Of a DNA stretch of 6,252 nt, positions 1 to 5,469 are shown piece by piece (the stretch's first letter is position 1; each line of letters opens with the position of its first letter). Position numbers and translations under genes: made by a program. Under the pieces are notes generated by a model, which did not search any database, was not told the DNA's origin, and saw only the letters and a program-made list of their open reading frames with translations. Source of the DNA: Phycisphaeraceae bacterium. GTDB taxonomy: Bacteria > Planctomycetota > Phycisphaerae > Phycisphaerales > Phycisphaeraceae. Location of the stretch: contig SKPT01000447.1 in the NCBI GenBank assembly GCA_007119405.1, positions 1 through 6,252 of the forward strand. Reading direction: 5' to 3'.

Positions 1-485
1 AAGAGTGTGCGAATACGGTTGACCTTCAGCGATGCCAGTCGGTTGATCGCTCGCGCAATGACGTGCTCGTCACGGAAGCCGGCGAGAAAGTAGGCAGTCG
101 TGCCGTTCCAGAAATAGTGCTCGCCTGTGCCTTCCCAGATAAAGTGGTTGGGGTATTCCGGATCCACACGGAGTAGTCCCTTGCGCTGACTCGGCTCGGC
201 GTGGAAGGAGCCCTCGTAGCGCCGACTGCATCCGTCGGCGGTCTCGTACCTCACACCGTAGCGGTACGTGCCGGGAGCGGTTGGCAGGAATCGCACCTTG
301 AATAATCGACCATCCTCGCTGTCAGCGAAGCCGCCCACAGTCACGGGCGCGTCGTCACCACGGGCGAACCAGCCGGCGATTCGCACATCGGTGAAAGGGT
401 TGGGCGGAAGAGTCCCACCGGGTGCGACAATGAATTCGGCGAAATCATTGGTCTCGATCGTGTCGCGGACGAGTGTGGCTTGCAT
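1..485 (-). CDS. DUF5060-type glycoside hydrolase, N-terminal part (3' end outside window)
   Basis: The minus-strand frame starts at ATG 485-483 and stays open to the window edge, giving 161 residues with no stop. Residues ~10-100 form a beta-sandwich matching DUF5060, the N-terminal module of a family of carbohydrate-active enzymes. Visible landmarks are NPFTDVRIAGWF, VTVGGF, FKVRFLPTAPGTYRYGVRY and PSQRKGLLRV. From ~residue 108 the start of the TIM-barrel region follows (HFIWEGTGEHYFWNGTTAYF, then AINRLASLKVNRIRTL). The catalytic residues would lie beyond the window. Family members hydrolyse plant or algal polysaccharide side chains; the substrate cannot be told from this part. No signal peptide is visible, so it may be cytoplasmic. 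A purine-rich GAGAGAGAG stretch 6 nt before the ATG serves as a modest RBS and supports this start. The frame stays open upstream, but that extension has a composition unlike the family. The family assignment is good; the activity is unknown. Confidence 0.82.
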   Translation of the reverse strand, partial: MQATLVRDTIETNDFAEFIVAPGGTLPPNPFTDVRIAGWFARGDDAPVTVGGFADSEDGRLFKVRFLPTAPGTYRYGVRYETADGCSRRYEGSFHAEPSQRKGLLRVDPEYPNHFIWEGTGEHYFWNGTTAYFLAGFRDEHVIARAINRLASLKVNRIRTL

Positions 486-714
486 GGCGAACTCTCTCTC
501 TCGGGGTACGATGACCGCGCCGCAAGGCGCAGCCGTGGATTCGTAACGACTGCAAACGGGGGCGGAAGCCAGCGTTTGATGTCGCTGACATCCGACGGGT
601 AGCTCGGCACAAGCTGACGAACTGGTGCTGACGGATGTCGACGACATTTGGCGGTTGAGCCTCGGACACATCCTCACCGTGTTCAACTGGAATCGGTATG
701 CCGCCCGCCGTCAG

Positions 715-755
715 GGATCGTCGATCCGGCATAGGCAATCGTGGGAGATAACGAT
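715..755. repeat. Pair of short inverted repeats upstream of the glycoside hydrolase
   Basis: Two perfect short palindromes lie 10 bp apart: GGATC-GTC-GATCC (715-727) and ATCGT-GGGAGATA-ACGAT (738-755). They sit 230-270 bp upstream of the minus-strand hydrolase start, in an AT-richer patch. They could be operator half-sites, but arms of this length also occur by chance. Confidence 0.25.
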
Positions 756-895
756 CAGAAATGTGGAACATAGAAAAAGCAACTGAAGACTTGCCCCAAG
801 TCCAAGTTTCGCGGGGCCAGGAAGCCTTGGTACGCCCTGTGACTATCGTTGGTCATCAGCGCAAGTCCGCTGCGGCTGCTCTTGACAGAATCCAT
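755..895 (-). CDS. Possible small ORF or gene fragment, 46 aa, unknown
   Basis: The minus-strand frame runs from ATG 895-893 to TGA 757-755. The third codon positions are mostly C or G over the first two thirds, and the composition is natural (it includes SGLALMTNDSHRAYQGFLAP and RNLDLGQVF). The last ~10 codons become AT-rich and aromatic (SCFFYVPHF), as if the frame had run into non-coding DNA. No Shine-Dalgarno motif is visible. The opposite strand carries an overlapping ORF at 761-934 (57 aa, start MWNIEKATEDLPQVQ) with less biased codon use, so I favour the minus strand. I recognise no family. It may be a remnant of an older gene rather than an expressed peptide. Confidence 0.2.
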   Translation of the reverse strand: MDSVKSSRSGLALMTNDSHRAYQGFLAPRNLDLGQVFSCFFYVPHF

Positions 896-930
896 CCGGC
901 TGCCTTGCCTCCGGAGCGGCTGGCATCGAG

Positions 931-1140
931 TTAGCGAGACGCGGCGCCCATGGCTCGCTCCCAGGCCTGACGGTCGGCGGCGTCAGTCCGTGGCGACTGG
1001 GCGGCGGGTACGGCCGAGCGGATGTCCATCTGTACTACCTCGTCGGGGCCAAGCTCAAAGGGCAGCACGAGACGGTCGCCGCGCGGTGTGATGCGTTGGC
1101 CAGTACGTTGGGGCTCACTGTGGGCGCGCAAAAGCTGTTC
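931..1140 (-). pseudogene. C-terminal tail resembling a glycoside hydrolase beta-sandwich, cut at ~1140
   Basis: The minus-strand frame is open from 1158 to a TAA at 931-933. It has no good start; an internal TTG lies at 1131. The readable part contains QRITPRGDRLVLPFELGPDE followed by VVQMDI, and then a low-complexity Ala/Arg/Asp tail. This pattern (Gly-Asp turn, LVLPFEL strand, PDEVV, final strand) resembles the last strands of beta-sandwich C-terminal domains of glycoside hydrolases. It would be on the same strand as, and upstream of, the DUF5060 gene, which fits a hydrolase cluster. It ends where the plus-strand ATP-grasp homology begins, so it looks cut. The complementary plus-strand frame (from ~1000, including DVHLYYLVGAKLKGQHETVA) also has coding-like codon statistics, so the strand is not certain. 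Confidence 0.28.
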
Positions 1141-1792
1141 GATGGCGGTGCTGGAGCATTATGGCCTGGGCGTGCCCGGATACGAGCTGGCACCGGACGC
1201 CGACGCCGCGGTCGCCGCGGCGGAGCGCATTGGATACCCGGTGGTGATGAAGATCGCCGGGCCGAAGATCCTGCACAAGACGGATGTCGGCGGCGTGGCG
1301 CTGAATCTGGCCGACGCAGCGGGGGTGCGAAAGGCCTACGACGACATGATCGCACGCGTGCGCTCGCACATGGGCGAGCAGGTGGAGATCGTCGGCGTGC
1401 TGGTGCAGAAGATGCTGGCCAAGGGAAAGGAGGTGATCCTGGGCATGCGCCGCGACGCGCGCTTCGGGCCGCTGCTGATGGTCGGCCTGGGGGGCATCTA
1501 CACCGAGGCCTTGCGCGACGTGAGCTTCCGCCTGGCGCCGCTGCGGCAGACGGACGCGCGCGAGATGATCCACGAGCTGCGCTCAATCAAGCTGCTGACG
1601 GGGGTGCGTGGCGAGCCGCCTTCGGACCTGGACGCGCTGGTGGATAGTCTGCTGCGCGTCAGCCAGATGGCGACGGAGCATCCGCAGATCCAGGAGCTGG
1701 ACATCAACCCGCTGCTGGTCTACGCCCGCGGCGACGGGGCCGTGGCCGCTGACGCGCGGATTATCCTGGGCGCCGACACCACCGCCGCTTGA
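1022..1792 (+). CDS. ADP-forming acyl-CoA synthetase beta-type ATP-grasp protein, N-terminus not authentic
   Basis: The open frame encodes 256 aa. From Met41 (nt 1142) to the end it matches the ATP-grasp beta domain of ADP-forming acetyl/acyl-CoA synthetases, which make acetate (or another acid) plus ATP from acyl-CoA, ADP and phosphate. Landmarks are AVLEHYGLGVPGYELA, IGYPVVMKIAGPKILHKTDV with His85 (the position of the conserved beta-subunit phosphohistidine loop), GMRRDARFGPLLMVGLGGIY, DVSFRLAPL, LLTGVRGEPP and the closing LDINPLLVYARGD. Residues 1-40 are Ser/Arg-rich, unlike the family, and replace the usual ~30-residue start with its E-x-E-A-K motif. No Shine-Dalgarno motif precedes 1022 or 1142. 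The CoA-binding alpha part, needed for activity, is absent from the window. The real gene therefore probably begins elsewhere, and this is a 5'-truncated copy joined at ~1140. The stop is 4 bp before the CoA-transferase start. Confidence 0.8.
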   Translation: MSICTTSSGPSSKGSTRRSPRGVMRWPVRWGSLWARKSCSMAVLEHYGLGVPGYELAPDADAAVAAAERIGYPVVMKIAGPKILHKTDVGGVALNLADAAGVRKAYDDMIARVRSHMGEQVEIVGVLVQKMLAKGKEVILGMRRDARFGPLLMVGLGGIYTEALRDVSFRLAPLRQTDAREMIHELRSIKLLTGVRGEPPSDLDALVDSLLRVSQMATEHPQIQELDINPLLVYARGDGAVAADARIILGADTTAA

Positions 1793-1796
1793 GGCG

Positions 1797-3101
1797 ATGG
1801 TGGACCGGCCAGACGCCCCAGGCCAAGTGTGGAAGGACGCTGACAAGATGAGCAAGCTCACCACCGCCAAGGCCGCGATGGCCCAGATCAAGCCGGGTCA
1901 CCGGGTGTTCGTCGGCTCGGCATGCGGCGAGCCCCAGCACCTGGTCGGCGCGATGGTCGAGTATGCCACCGGCGCCACCGACACGGAGGTGACGCAGGTG
2001 ATGAGCATGGGGGTGACGCCGTACGCCGACCCGCATCGGGCCGAGGCGTTTCGCCCGAACACGTTCTTCATTGGTGAGAGTGTGAGGCAGGCGGTCAACG
2101 AGGCGCGGGCGGATTACACGCCGGTGTTCTTCTCGCAGTTGCCCGAGCTGATGCGTAGCCGGCGGCTCCCGATCGACGTGGCGCTGATCATGGTCAGCCC
2201 GCCGGATCGGCGCGGGTATGTGAGCCTGGGCGTGTCGGTGGACATCACGCGCGCCGCCGCCCGCTCGGCGCGGCTGGTCATCGCCCAGGCCAACGCGCAC
2301 ATGCCGCGGACGTATGGCGACTCGTTCCTGCACGTGGACCAGATCGACCTCCTCGTCGAGCACGACGAGCCGCTGCTGGAGTGGCCCCGGACCGAGGCCG
2401 ACGACGATGACGTGATCGGCCGCATCGCCCACTACATCGAGCGGCTGATCGACGACGGCGACACGCTGCAACTGGGCATCGGCCGCCTGCCGGACGCGCT
2501 GCTGTCGCGCCTGGTGGGCAAGCACGACCTGGGCGTGCACACCGAAATGTTCTCCGACGGGGTGATGCAACTGGTCGACGCCGGCGTCATCACCGGCCGA
2601 CGCAAGAGCCTGAACCCTGAGAAGATCGTCGCCAGCTTCGCCGTCGGCAGCAAGGCGCTGTTCGAGTTCATGGACAACAACCCCATGGTGGAGATGCGCG
2701 GCAGCGACTACACCAACCGGCTTGACGTCATCGCCCGCCAGCGCGGCATGGTGGCGATCAACAGCGCGCTGGAAATCGACCTGACCGGCCAGGTCGTCGC
2801 CGACTCCCTGGGGACCACGCTCTACAGCGGTATCGGCGGCCACGCGGACTTCATACGCGGCAGCGCGCTGGCGGAATCCGGCAAACCCGTCATCGCCATC
2901 CCCAGCACCGCCAACACGCCCGAGGGTGAGGAGCCAGTCACCGTCGAGTTCGAGGACCACCTCGTCGGCTGCGATCAGACGATTCATCTGCTGAGGGGCC
3001 CGACCGACCCACCGGACCCAGCGATCACCTGCGCTGCGCGAAACTGGGTGTCACTTGACACTTGTCGCCGGTCTCCCGGTGGGGCAGCGCGGATCTGGTG
3101 A
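1797..3101 (+). CDS. Acetyl-CoA hydrolase/transferase family CoA-transferase, C-terminus replaced
   Basis: The protein is 434 aa. Residues ~20-372 match the acetyl-CoA hydrolase/4-hydroxybutyrate CoA-transferase family, which moves CoA between a carboxylate and acetyl-CoA through a glutamyl-CoA thioester. Landmarks are VFVGSACGEPQHLV, VALIMVSPPDRRGYVSLGVS, LVIAQANAHMPRTYGDSFLH, LQLGIGRLPDALLS, HTEMFSDG with the likely catalytic Glu250, MVAINSALEIDLTGQV, and the glycine loop YSGIGGHADFIRG near 345. After PVIAIPSTA (nt ~2913) the family normally continues for ~75 residues with a conserved GAGVVTTR..VHYVVTEYGVA block. Here ~63 unrelated residues follow to the stop, so the active-site cap is missing and activity is doubtful. 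Start 1797 overlaps a GAGG just after the upstream stop; ATG 1848 with GGAAGGA 10 nt upstream is an alternative. It is translationally coupled to the ATP-grasp gene, which fits shared acyl-CoA metabolism. Confidence 0.85.
   Translation: MVDRPDAPGQVWKDADKMSKLTTAKAAMAQIKPGHRVFVGSACGEPQHLVGAMVEYATGATDTEVTQVMSMGVTPYADPHRAEAFRPNTFFIGESVRQAVNEARADYTPVFFSQLPELMRSRRLPIDVALIMVSPPDRRGYVSLGVSVDITRAAARSARLVIAQANAHMPRTYGDSFLHVDQIDLLVEHDEPLLEWPRTEADDDDVIGRIAHYIERLIDDGDTLQLGIGRLPDALLSRLVGKHDLGVHTEMFSDGVMQLVDAGVITGRRKSLNPEKIVASFAVGSKALFEFMDNNPMVEMRGSDYTNRLDVIARQRGMVAINSALEIDLTGQVVADSLGTTLYSGIGGHADFIRGSALAESGKPVIAIPSTANTPEGEEPVTVEFEDHLVGCDQTIHLLRGPTDPPDPAITCAARNWVSLDTCRRSPGGAARIW
3048..3061. repeat. 14-bp inverted repeat GTGTCA-CT-TGACAC
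   Basis: The arms are perfect 6-bp complements around a 2-bp centre. It lies inside the unrelated tail of the CoA-transferase frame, ~190 bp beyond the left end of the small minus-strand gene. It has the form of a dimeric-regulator operator, but nothing next to it suggests what it would control. The embedded TTGACA has no -10 partner at a proper distance. Confidence 0.25.
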
Positions 3102-3255
3102 GGCCGTGCAGCATCGCGCACGTCGGAAAGCGGAAGTAGAGCAGAGGGGCCGCCTGTGCGGCGAGTCTATCGCCGACACGCGACGTTTCGGAGTCCGAAG
3201 GGCTCGCGTGGGCTGGAGCCAGCCGGGCGTCCCGCCTCGTTTTCGGCCGACGGCG
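3102..3255. other. Intergenic stretch without a gene
   Basis: I see no gene here. A GGCTG-GAGC-CAGCC hairpin (3211-3224) lies between the CoA-transferase frame and the small minus-strand gene, but no T-run follows it on either strand, so I do not call it a terminator. Plus-strand open frames crossing this stretch have Arg/Gly-rich shadow composition. Confidence 0.4.
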
Positions 3256-3450
3256 TCAGGCCGACGCAGTCGTCTCGCCGGCGTGGAGCTTCTCCAGCGC
3301 CGCTTTCATCGCCGCGCGTCGCTGCTTGAGCGGGTCGCGGTAGGCCATGCGCGCGGTGCTCGAGATCTCGACGCTGAGGTTGGACAAGTCTGTCTCCAGC
3401 GCCTCGATCAGAACCCGGCGCTCCTCCTCGGTCAGTTCGATGCGAAACAT
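3256..3450 (-). CDS. Conserved small helical protein, 64 aa, unknown function
   Basis: The minus-strand gene runs from ATG 3450-3448 to TGA 3258-3256. The protein begins MFRIELTEEERRVLIEALET and continues DLSNLSVEISSTARMAYRDP before a basic, Ala-rich helix (LKQRRAAMKAALEKLHAGE). It matches a recurrent family of ~60-70 residue bacterial proteins with an N-terminal 'I-x-L-x-x-E-E' turn, a helix, a Leu/Ile-rich segment with the pattern LSxLxxEIxxTxRMxxRD, and a final helix. I know no function for the family; it looks like a small two-helix cytosolic protein. The start is secured by AAGGAGG 6 nt upstream, one of the best Shine-Dalgarno sequences in the window. A longer in-frame extension to 3639 is open but its composition is non-coding. 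A TATAAT lies ~60 bp upstream, so the gene may be transcribed alone. It converges with the CoA-transferase frame and is divergent from the HDOD-GGDEF gene. Confidence 0.82.
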   Translation of the reverse strand: MFRIELTEEERRVLIEALETDLSNLSVEISSTARMAYRDPLKQRRAAMKAALEKLHAGETTASA

Positions 3451-3456
3451 CCTGAA

Positions 3457-3463
3457 CCTCCTT
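3457..3463 (-). promoter_or_regulatory. Strong Shine-Dalgarno of the 64-aa gene
   Basis: On the minus strand the sequence reads AAGGAGG-TTCAGG-ATG. This is a consensus ribosome-binding site with a 6-nt spacer, and it decides the start at 3450 over the open frame upstream. Confidence 0.85.
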
Positions 3464-3507
3464 GGCCAGAGCGGCCATGCGGGGAGAACAACCGAGCGAA
3501 CAGTCTG

Positions 3508-3513
3508 ATTATA
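3508..3513 (-). promoter_or_regulatory. Candidate -10 box TATAAT for the 64-aa gene
   Basis: A perfect TATAAT is read on the minus strand, 57 bp before the ATG of the small gene, and would give a 5' leader of ~50 nt. The hexamer 17 bp upstream (TGGGGA) is a poor -35. The box also contains the TAA stop of the coding-like frame 3509-3757, so the match may be partly fortuitous. A perfect AT-rich hexamer is nevertheless unusual in this GC-rich DNA. Confidence 0.4.
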
Positions 3514-3757
3514 CCCGGCACGGCCTCCTTTCCCCATCCGTTTGTTCGCCTGACCCACCGGTAGGGCTACGACCTCGCGGAACTGGCGGCAATGGCTGGT
3601 GGCGTCGCCGGGCCCAGTCGGTCGCGCGGGCCTGCTCATACCGTCGCTCGTACCGCGGGAAGCTCACGCCCATGATGGTCGCGGCCTCGACCAGGGCCAG
3701 GCGAAGGTCCCGCCACTCGTGACCTGGCGGATCGCCAGATGTACCGGGGGAAAGGCC
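3509..3757 (-). pseudogene. Coding-like remnant upstream of the 64-aa gene, unknown
   Basis: A minus-strand frame is open from 3757 to TAA 3511-3509. Its central part reads like a real protein: EWRDLRLALVEAATIMGVSF and then PRYERRYEQARATDWARRRH, with third positions overwhelmingly G or C. The only ATG is internal (3673-3671) and gives 54 aa; GAGG lies 11 nt before it. A neighbouring frame just upstream, containing VEATTLIRSGEAFPPVHLAI, is also coding-like. This suggests one gene split by a frameshift near 3700-3740. After HQPLPPVPRG the composition degrades to Gly/Arg/Ser-rich, as if reading past the original end. I do not recognise the family. It would lie on the same strand as, and directly upstream of, the small protein gene. 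Confidence 0.28.
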
Positions 3758-3859
3758 TCACCCGAACGAATCAGCGTCGTGGCCTCAACCCGCGATGGCC
3801 GTTGGCCGAATCATAAGACAAACAGGTCGGTTCATCGCGCGGATGGCCCAGTGGGGTCT

Positions 3860-3865
3860 AGGAGG
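3860..3865 (+). promoter_or_regulatory. Shine-Dalgarno AGGAGG deciding a TTG start
   Basis: AGGAGG, continuing as GGG, ends 8 nt before TTG at 3874. No ATG or GTG in frame is better placed, so this site supports a TTG start for the HDOD-GGDEF protein. Confidence 0.8.
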
Positions 3866-3873
3866 GGGCGACA

Positions 3874-5469
3874 TTGACTGATTCAGCGCCGGGAGCTCCG
3901 GACCGCACGGCTGGCCGACTGTCGCGTGACGATTGGCTGGTGTCCAACAGTGGCGAACGGCGGGACGAGCGGCGACGGCAGACGCTGGCCTCCGTGGGTC
4001 AGGCGGGCGTGAACGCACACCCCTTGCTGGCGGTCATGTGCGCCTCGCCGGAAGATCCGGAGCAGGTGATCGCCGCGCTCCGCGTCTGTCCGACACTGAC
4101 TTCGCGGGTGCTGGGCGTGGTCAACTCCGCGGCGTTCCGGGGCAGCCGGGCGATCGAGACGGTTGAACGGGCCGTCATTCAGCTCGGTGCCAGCCGCGCC
4201 CGGGCAATCGGGATGGCCTTCGGCTTGCGACTGCTGCACGAGTCGAGCCGTGTCACCCCCGAGGTGAGCCGGCAACTCTGGGTCTCCAGCGTCCGGAAGG
4301 CGGCGGCGGCGGAGCTGGCATGTCATGGCCTCGATCCAGCGGCAAGCAGCCGGGCCTATTGCCAGGCTTTGGTTCAGGATCTCGGCCTGCCGCTGCTGTT
4401 CGTCGTGGATCCGGACTTCTACCAGCGCGGGCTGGTCCCGGGCACGCGCGGCGACTGGTCAGAACAGGAGGTCGCGTGGTTCGGCCTTGATCACGGTGAA
4501 CTGGGCAGCCGACTGCTCGAATCGTGGGGTGCCCCCGAAGCATTGGTCGAGGCCGCGCGCGGCCACCACCGACCACCAACCATTGTGGCCAACGCCGAGT
4601 CCGACATCGGCATCCGCCTCGCGGTGTTTCTGGCGAGCCTGATGCCCCATCTCGACGAGGAACTCAGCGGCACTCAGCGCGACTGGCTGACCGCCCTCCA
4701 CGGCCAGTTTCTTGCCGGGACCTACCCCAGTCCCGATGCGTTCGTGTACGCCGCGTGTCAGAAAGCCGAGCACCTCGTCGGCAGCAGCGCCCCCATTGAA
4801 CTCGGCACGCTGTTCATCCCGCTGGCGATGGCGGTCGCCGAGGACGCGTTTGAACTGGTTACTCAACTCGGGCGCCTCGAAGCGGCGCTGGCCCAGCAAC
4901 ATGAGGTCGTCGACAAGTTCCGCGAGGAGGCGTTCACCGATCCATTGACCCGGCTTCTGAATCGCCGCGGGTTTACTCACCTCGCCGAGCGACGGCGGGT
5001 TGAAGCGGTACACCGGGGCCTGGGCGTATGCTGCATCATGATCGACATCGACGGCCTTAAGCCGATCAACGACCGTTACGGACATGGGGCAGGCGACCGT
5101 CTGTTGCGCGCCCTGGCGATGGTGCTGCGGCGCAATCTCGACCGCGCGGACTTGGTCGCTCGCCTCGGCGGGGACGAGTTCGCCGCGTTCATTCTCGACG
5201 TCGATGATGCCCGCGCTCGTCAGATTGCCGGGCGCCTTGTCGCCGTCCAGAGCATGCGCCTGCGCGTGGCAGCCGATGCCGACACCACCCTGCGTTTCAG
5301 CATTGGCGCGGTCCATGTCCAGCAGATAGAGCATTCAACCCAGATCGAGCACCTCATGGCGATCGCCGACGAGGCGATGTATCACCGCAAGCAGCAAGGC
5401 CAGGGTGGTCTGCGGTATGTGCGCTACGGGGAGGCGATGAAGTGCGATCGGAAACATAGCGCCGGATGA
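3874..5469 (+). CDS. HDOD-GGDEF protein, probable diguanylate cyclase
   Basis: The protein is 531 aa. Residues ~45-250 form an HDOD sensor/interaction domain (HPLLAVM, LTSRVLGVVNSAAF, IETVERAVIQLGASRARAIG, then FGLDHGELGSRLLESWGAPE and a closing RGHHRP). Residues ~325-352 look like an amphipathic signalling helix. Residues ~353-515 are a GGDEF domain (FTDPLTRLLNRRGF, DIDGLKPINDRYGHGAGD, RLGGDEFAAF at 430-438, SIGAV, ADEAMYHRKQQG). The expected catalytic residues are present: Asp391, Asn399, Asp408 and Glu435 of the GGDEF loop. It should therefore make cyclic di-GMP from two GTP. The inhibitory I-site RxxD is altered: the residues are Asp423-Arg-Ala-Asp426, so the key Arg is missing and classic product inhibition is unlikely. 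There is no membrane segment or signal peptide, so it is cytosolic. The start is TTG with AGGAGG 8 nt upstream. No receiver or other input domain is fused, so the HDOD module is the likely sensor. Confidence 0.94.
   Translation: MTDSAPGAPDRTAGRLSRDDWLVSNSGERRDERRRQTLASVGQAGVNAHPLLAVMCASPEDPEQVIAALRVCPTLTSRVLGVVNSAAFRGSRAIETVERAVIQLGASRARAIGMAFGLRLLHESSRVTPEVSRQLWVSSVRKAAAAELACHGLDPAASSRAYCQALVQDLGLPLLFVVDPDFYQRGLVPGTRGDWSEQEVAWFGLDHGELGSRLLESWGAPEALVEAARGHHRPPTIVANAESDIGIRLAVFLASLMPHLDEELSGTQRDWLTALHGQFLAGTYPSPDAFVYAACQKAEHLVGSSAPIELGTLFIPLAMAVAEDAFELVTQLGRLEAALAQQHEVVDKFREEAFTDPLTRLLNRRGFTHLAERRRVEAVHRGLGVCCIMIDIDGLKPINDRYGHGAGDRLLRALAMVLRRNLDRADLVARLGGDEFAAFILDVDDARARQIAGRLVAVQSMRLRVAADADTTLRFSIGAVHVQQIEHSTQIEHLMAIADEAMYHRKQQGQGGLRYVRYGEAMKCDRKHSAG

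Larger units (their letters stand above)
486..1021. other. Non-coding or degenerate stretch upstream of the DUF5060 gene
   Basis: I see no convincing full gene here. The stretch should hold the promoter of the minus-strand glycoside hydrolase, but no clear -35/-10 pair stands out. It contains short coding-like pieces: a minus-strand 46-residue frame (755-895) overlapped by a plus-strand 57-residue frame (761-934), and a minus-strand tail (931-1140). It also holds two short perfect inverted repeats, GGATC-GTC-GATCC at 715-727 and ATCGT-N8-ACGAT at 738-755. The part around 735-800 is AT-richer than its surroundings. The mix of short pieces in different frames suggests decayed genes rather than a working locus. 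Confidence 0.4.

Noticed and set aside
883..888. TTGACA considered as a -35 promoter element
   Set aside because: There is no acceptable -10 element 16-19 bp downstream.
1608..1796. N-terminal extension of the CoA-transferase frame
   Set aside because: The extension overlaps the end of the ATP-grasp gene in another frame and is Arg/Trp/Ser-rich; the family start lies at or after 1797.
1761..2987. 408-aa open frame on the minus strand across the CoA-transferase
   Set aside because: It is rich in Val, Asp, His, Arg and Gly with no family features and mirrors the codon bias of the clear CoA-transferase on the other strand; only its first ~25 residues, beyond the breakpoint, look natural.
3211..3224. 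GGCTG-GAGC-CAGCC hairpin considered as a rho-independent terminator
   Set aside because: No T-run follows on either strand and the stem is only 5 bp.
3055..3564. 169-aa plus-strand open frame
   Set aside because: It is Arg/Gln/Gly-rich shadow sequence opposite the small protein gene, with no family resemblance.
3451..3639. In-frame 63-residue extension of the 64-aa small protein
   Set aside because: The consensus RBS immediately before 3450 and the change in composition make the shorter form far more likely.
4459..5334. 291-aa minus-strand open frame opposite the HDOD-GGDEF gene
   Set aside because: It is an antisense shadow of a gene whose domains are fully recognised; there is no RBS and no motif.
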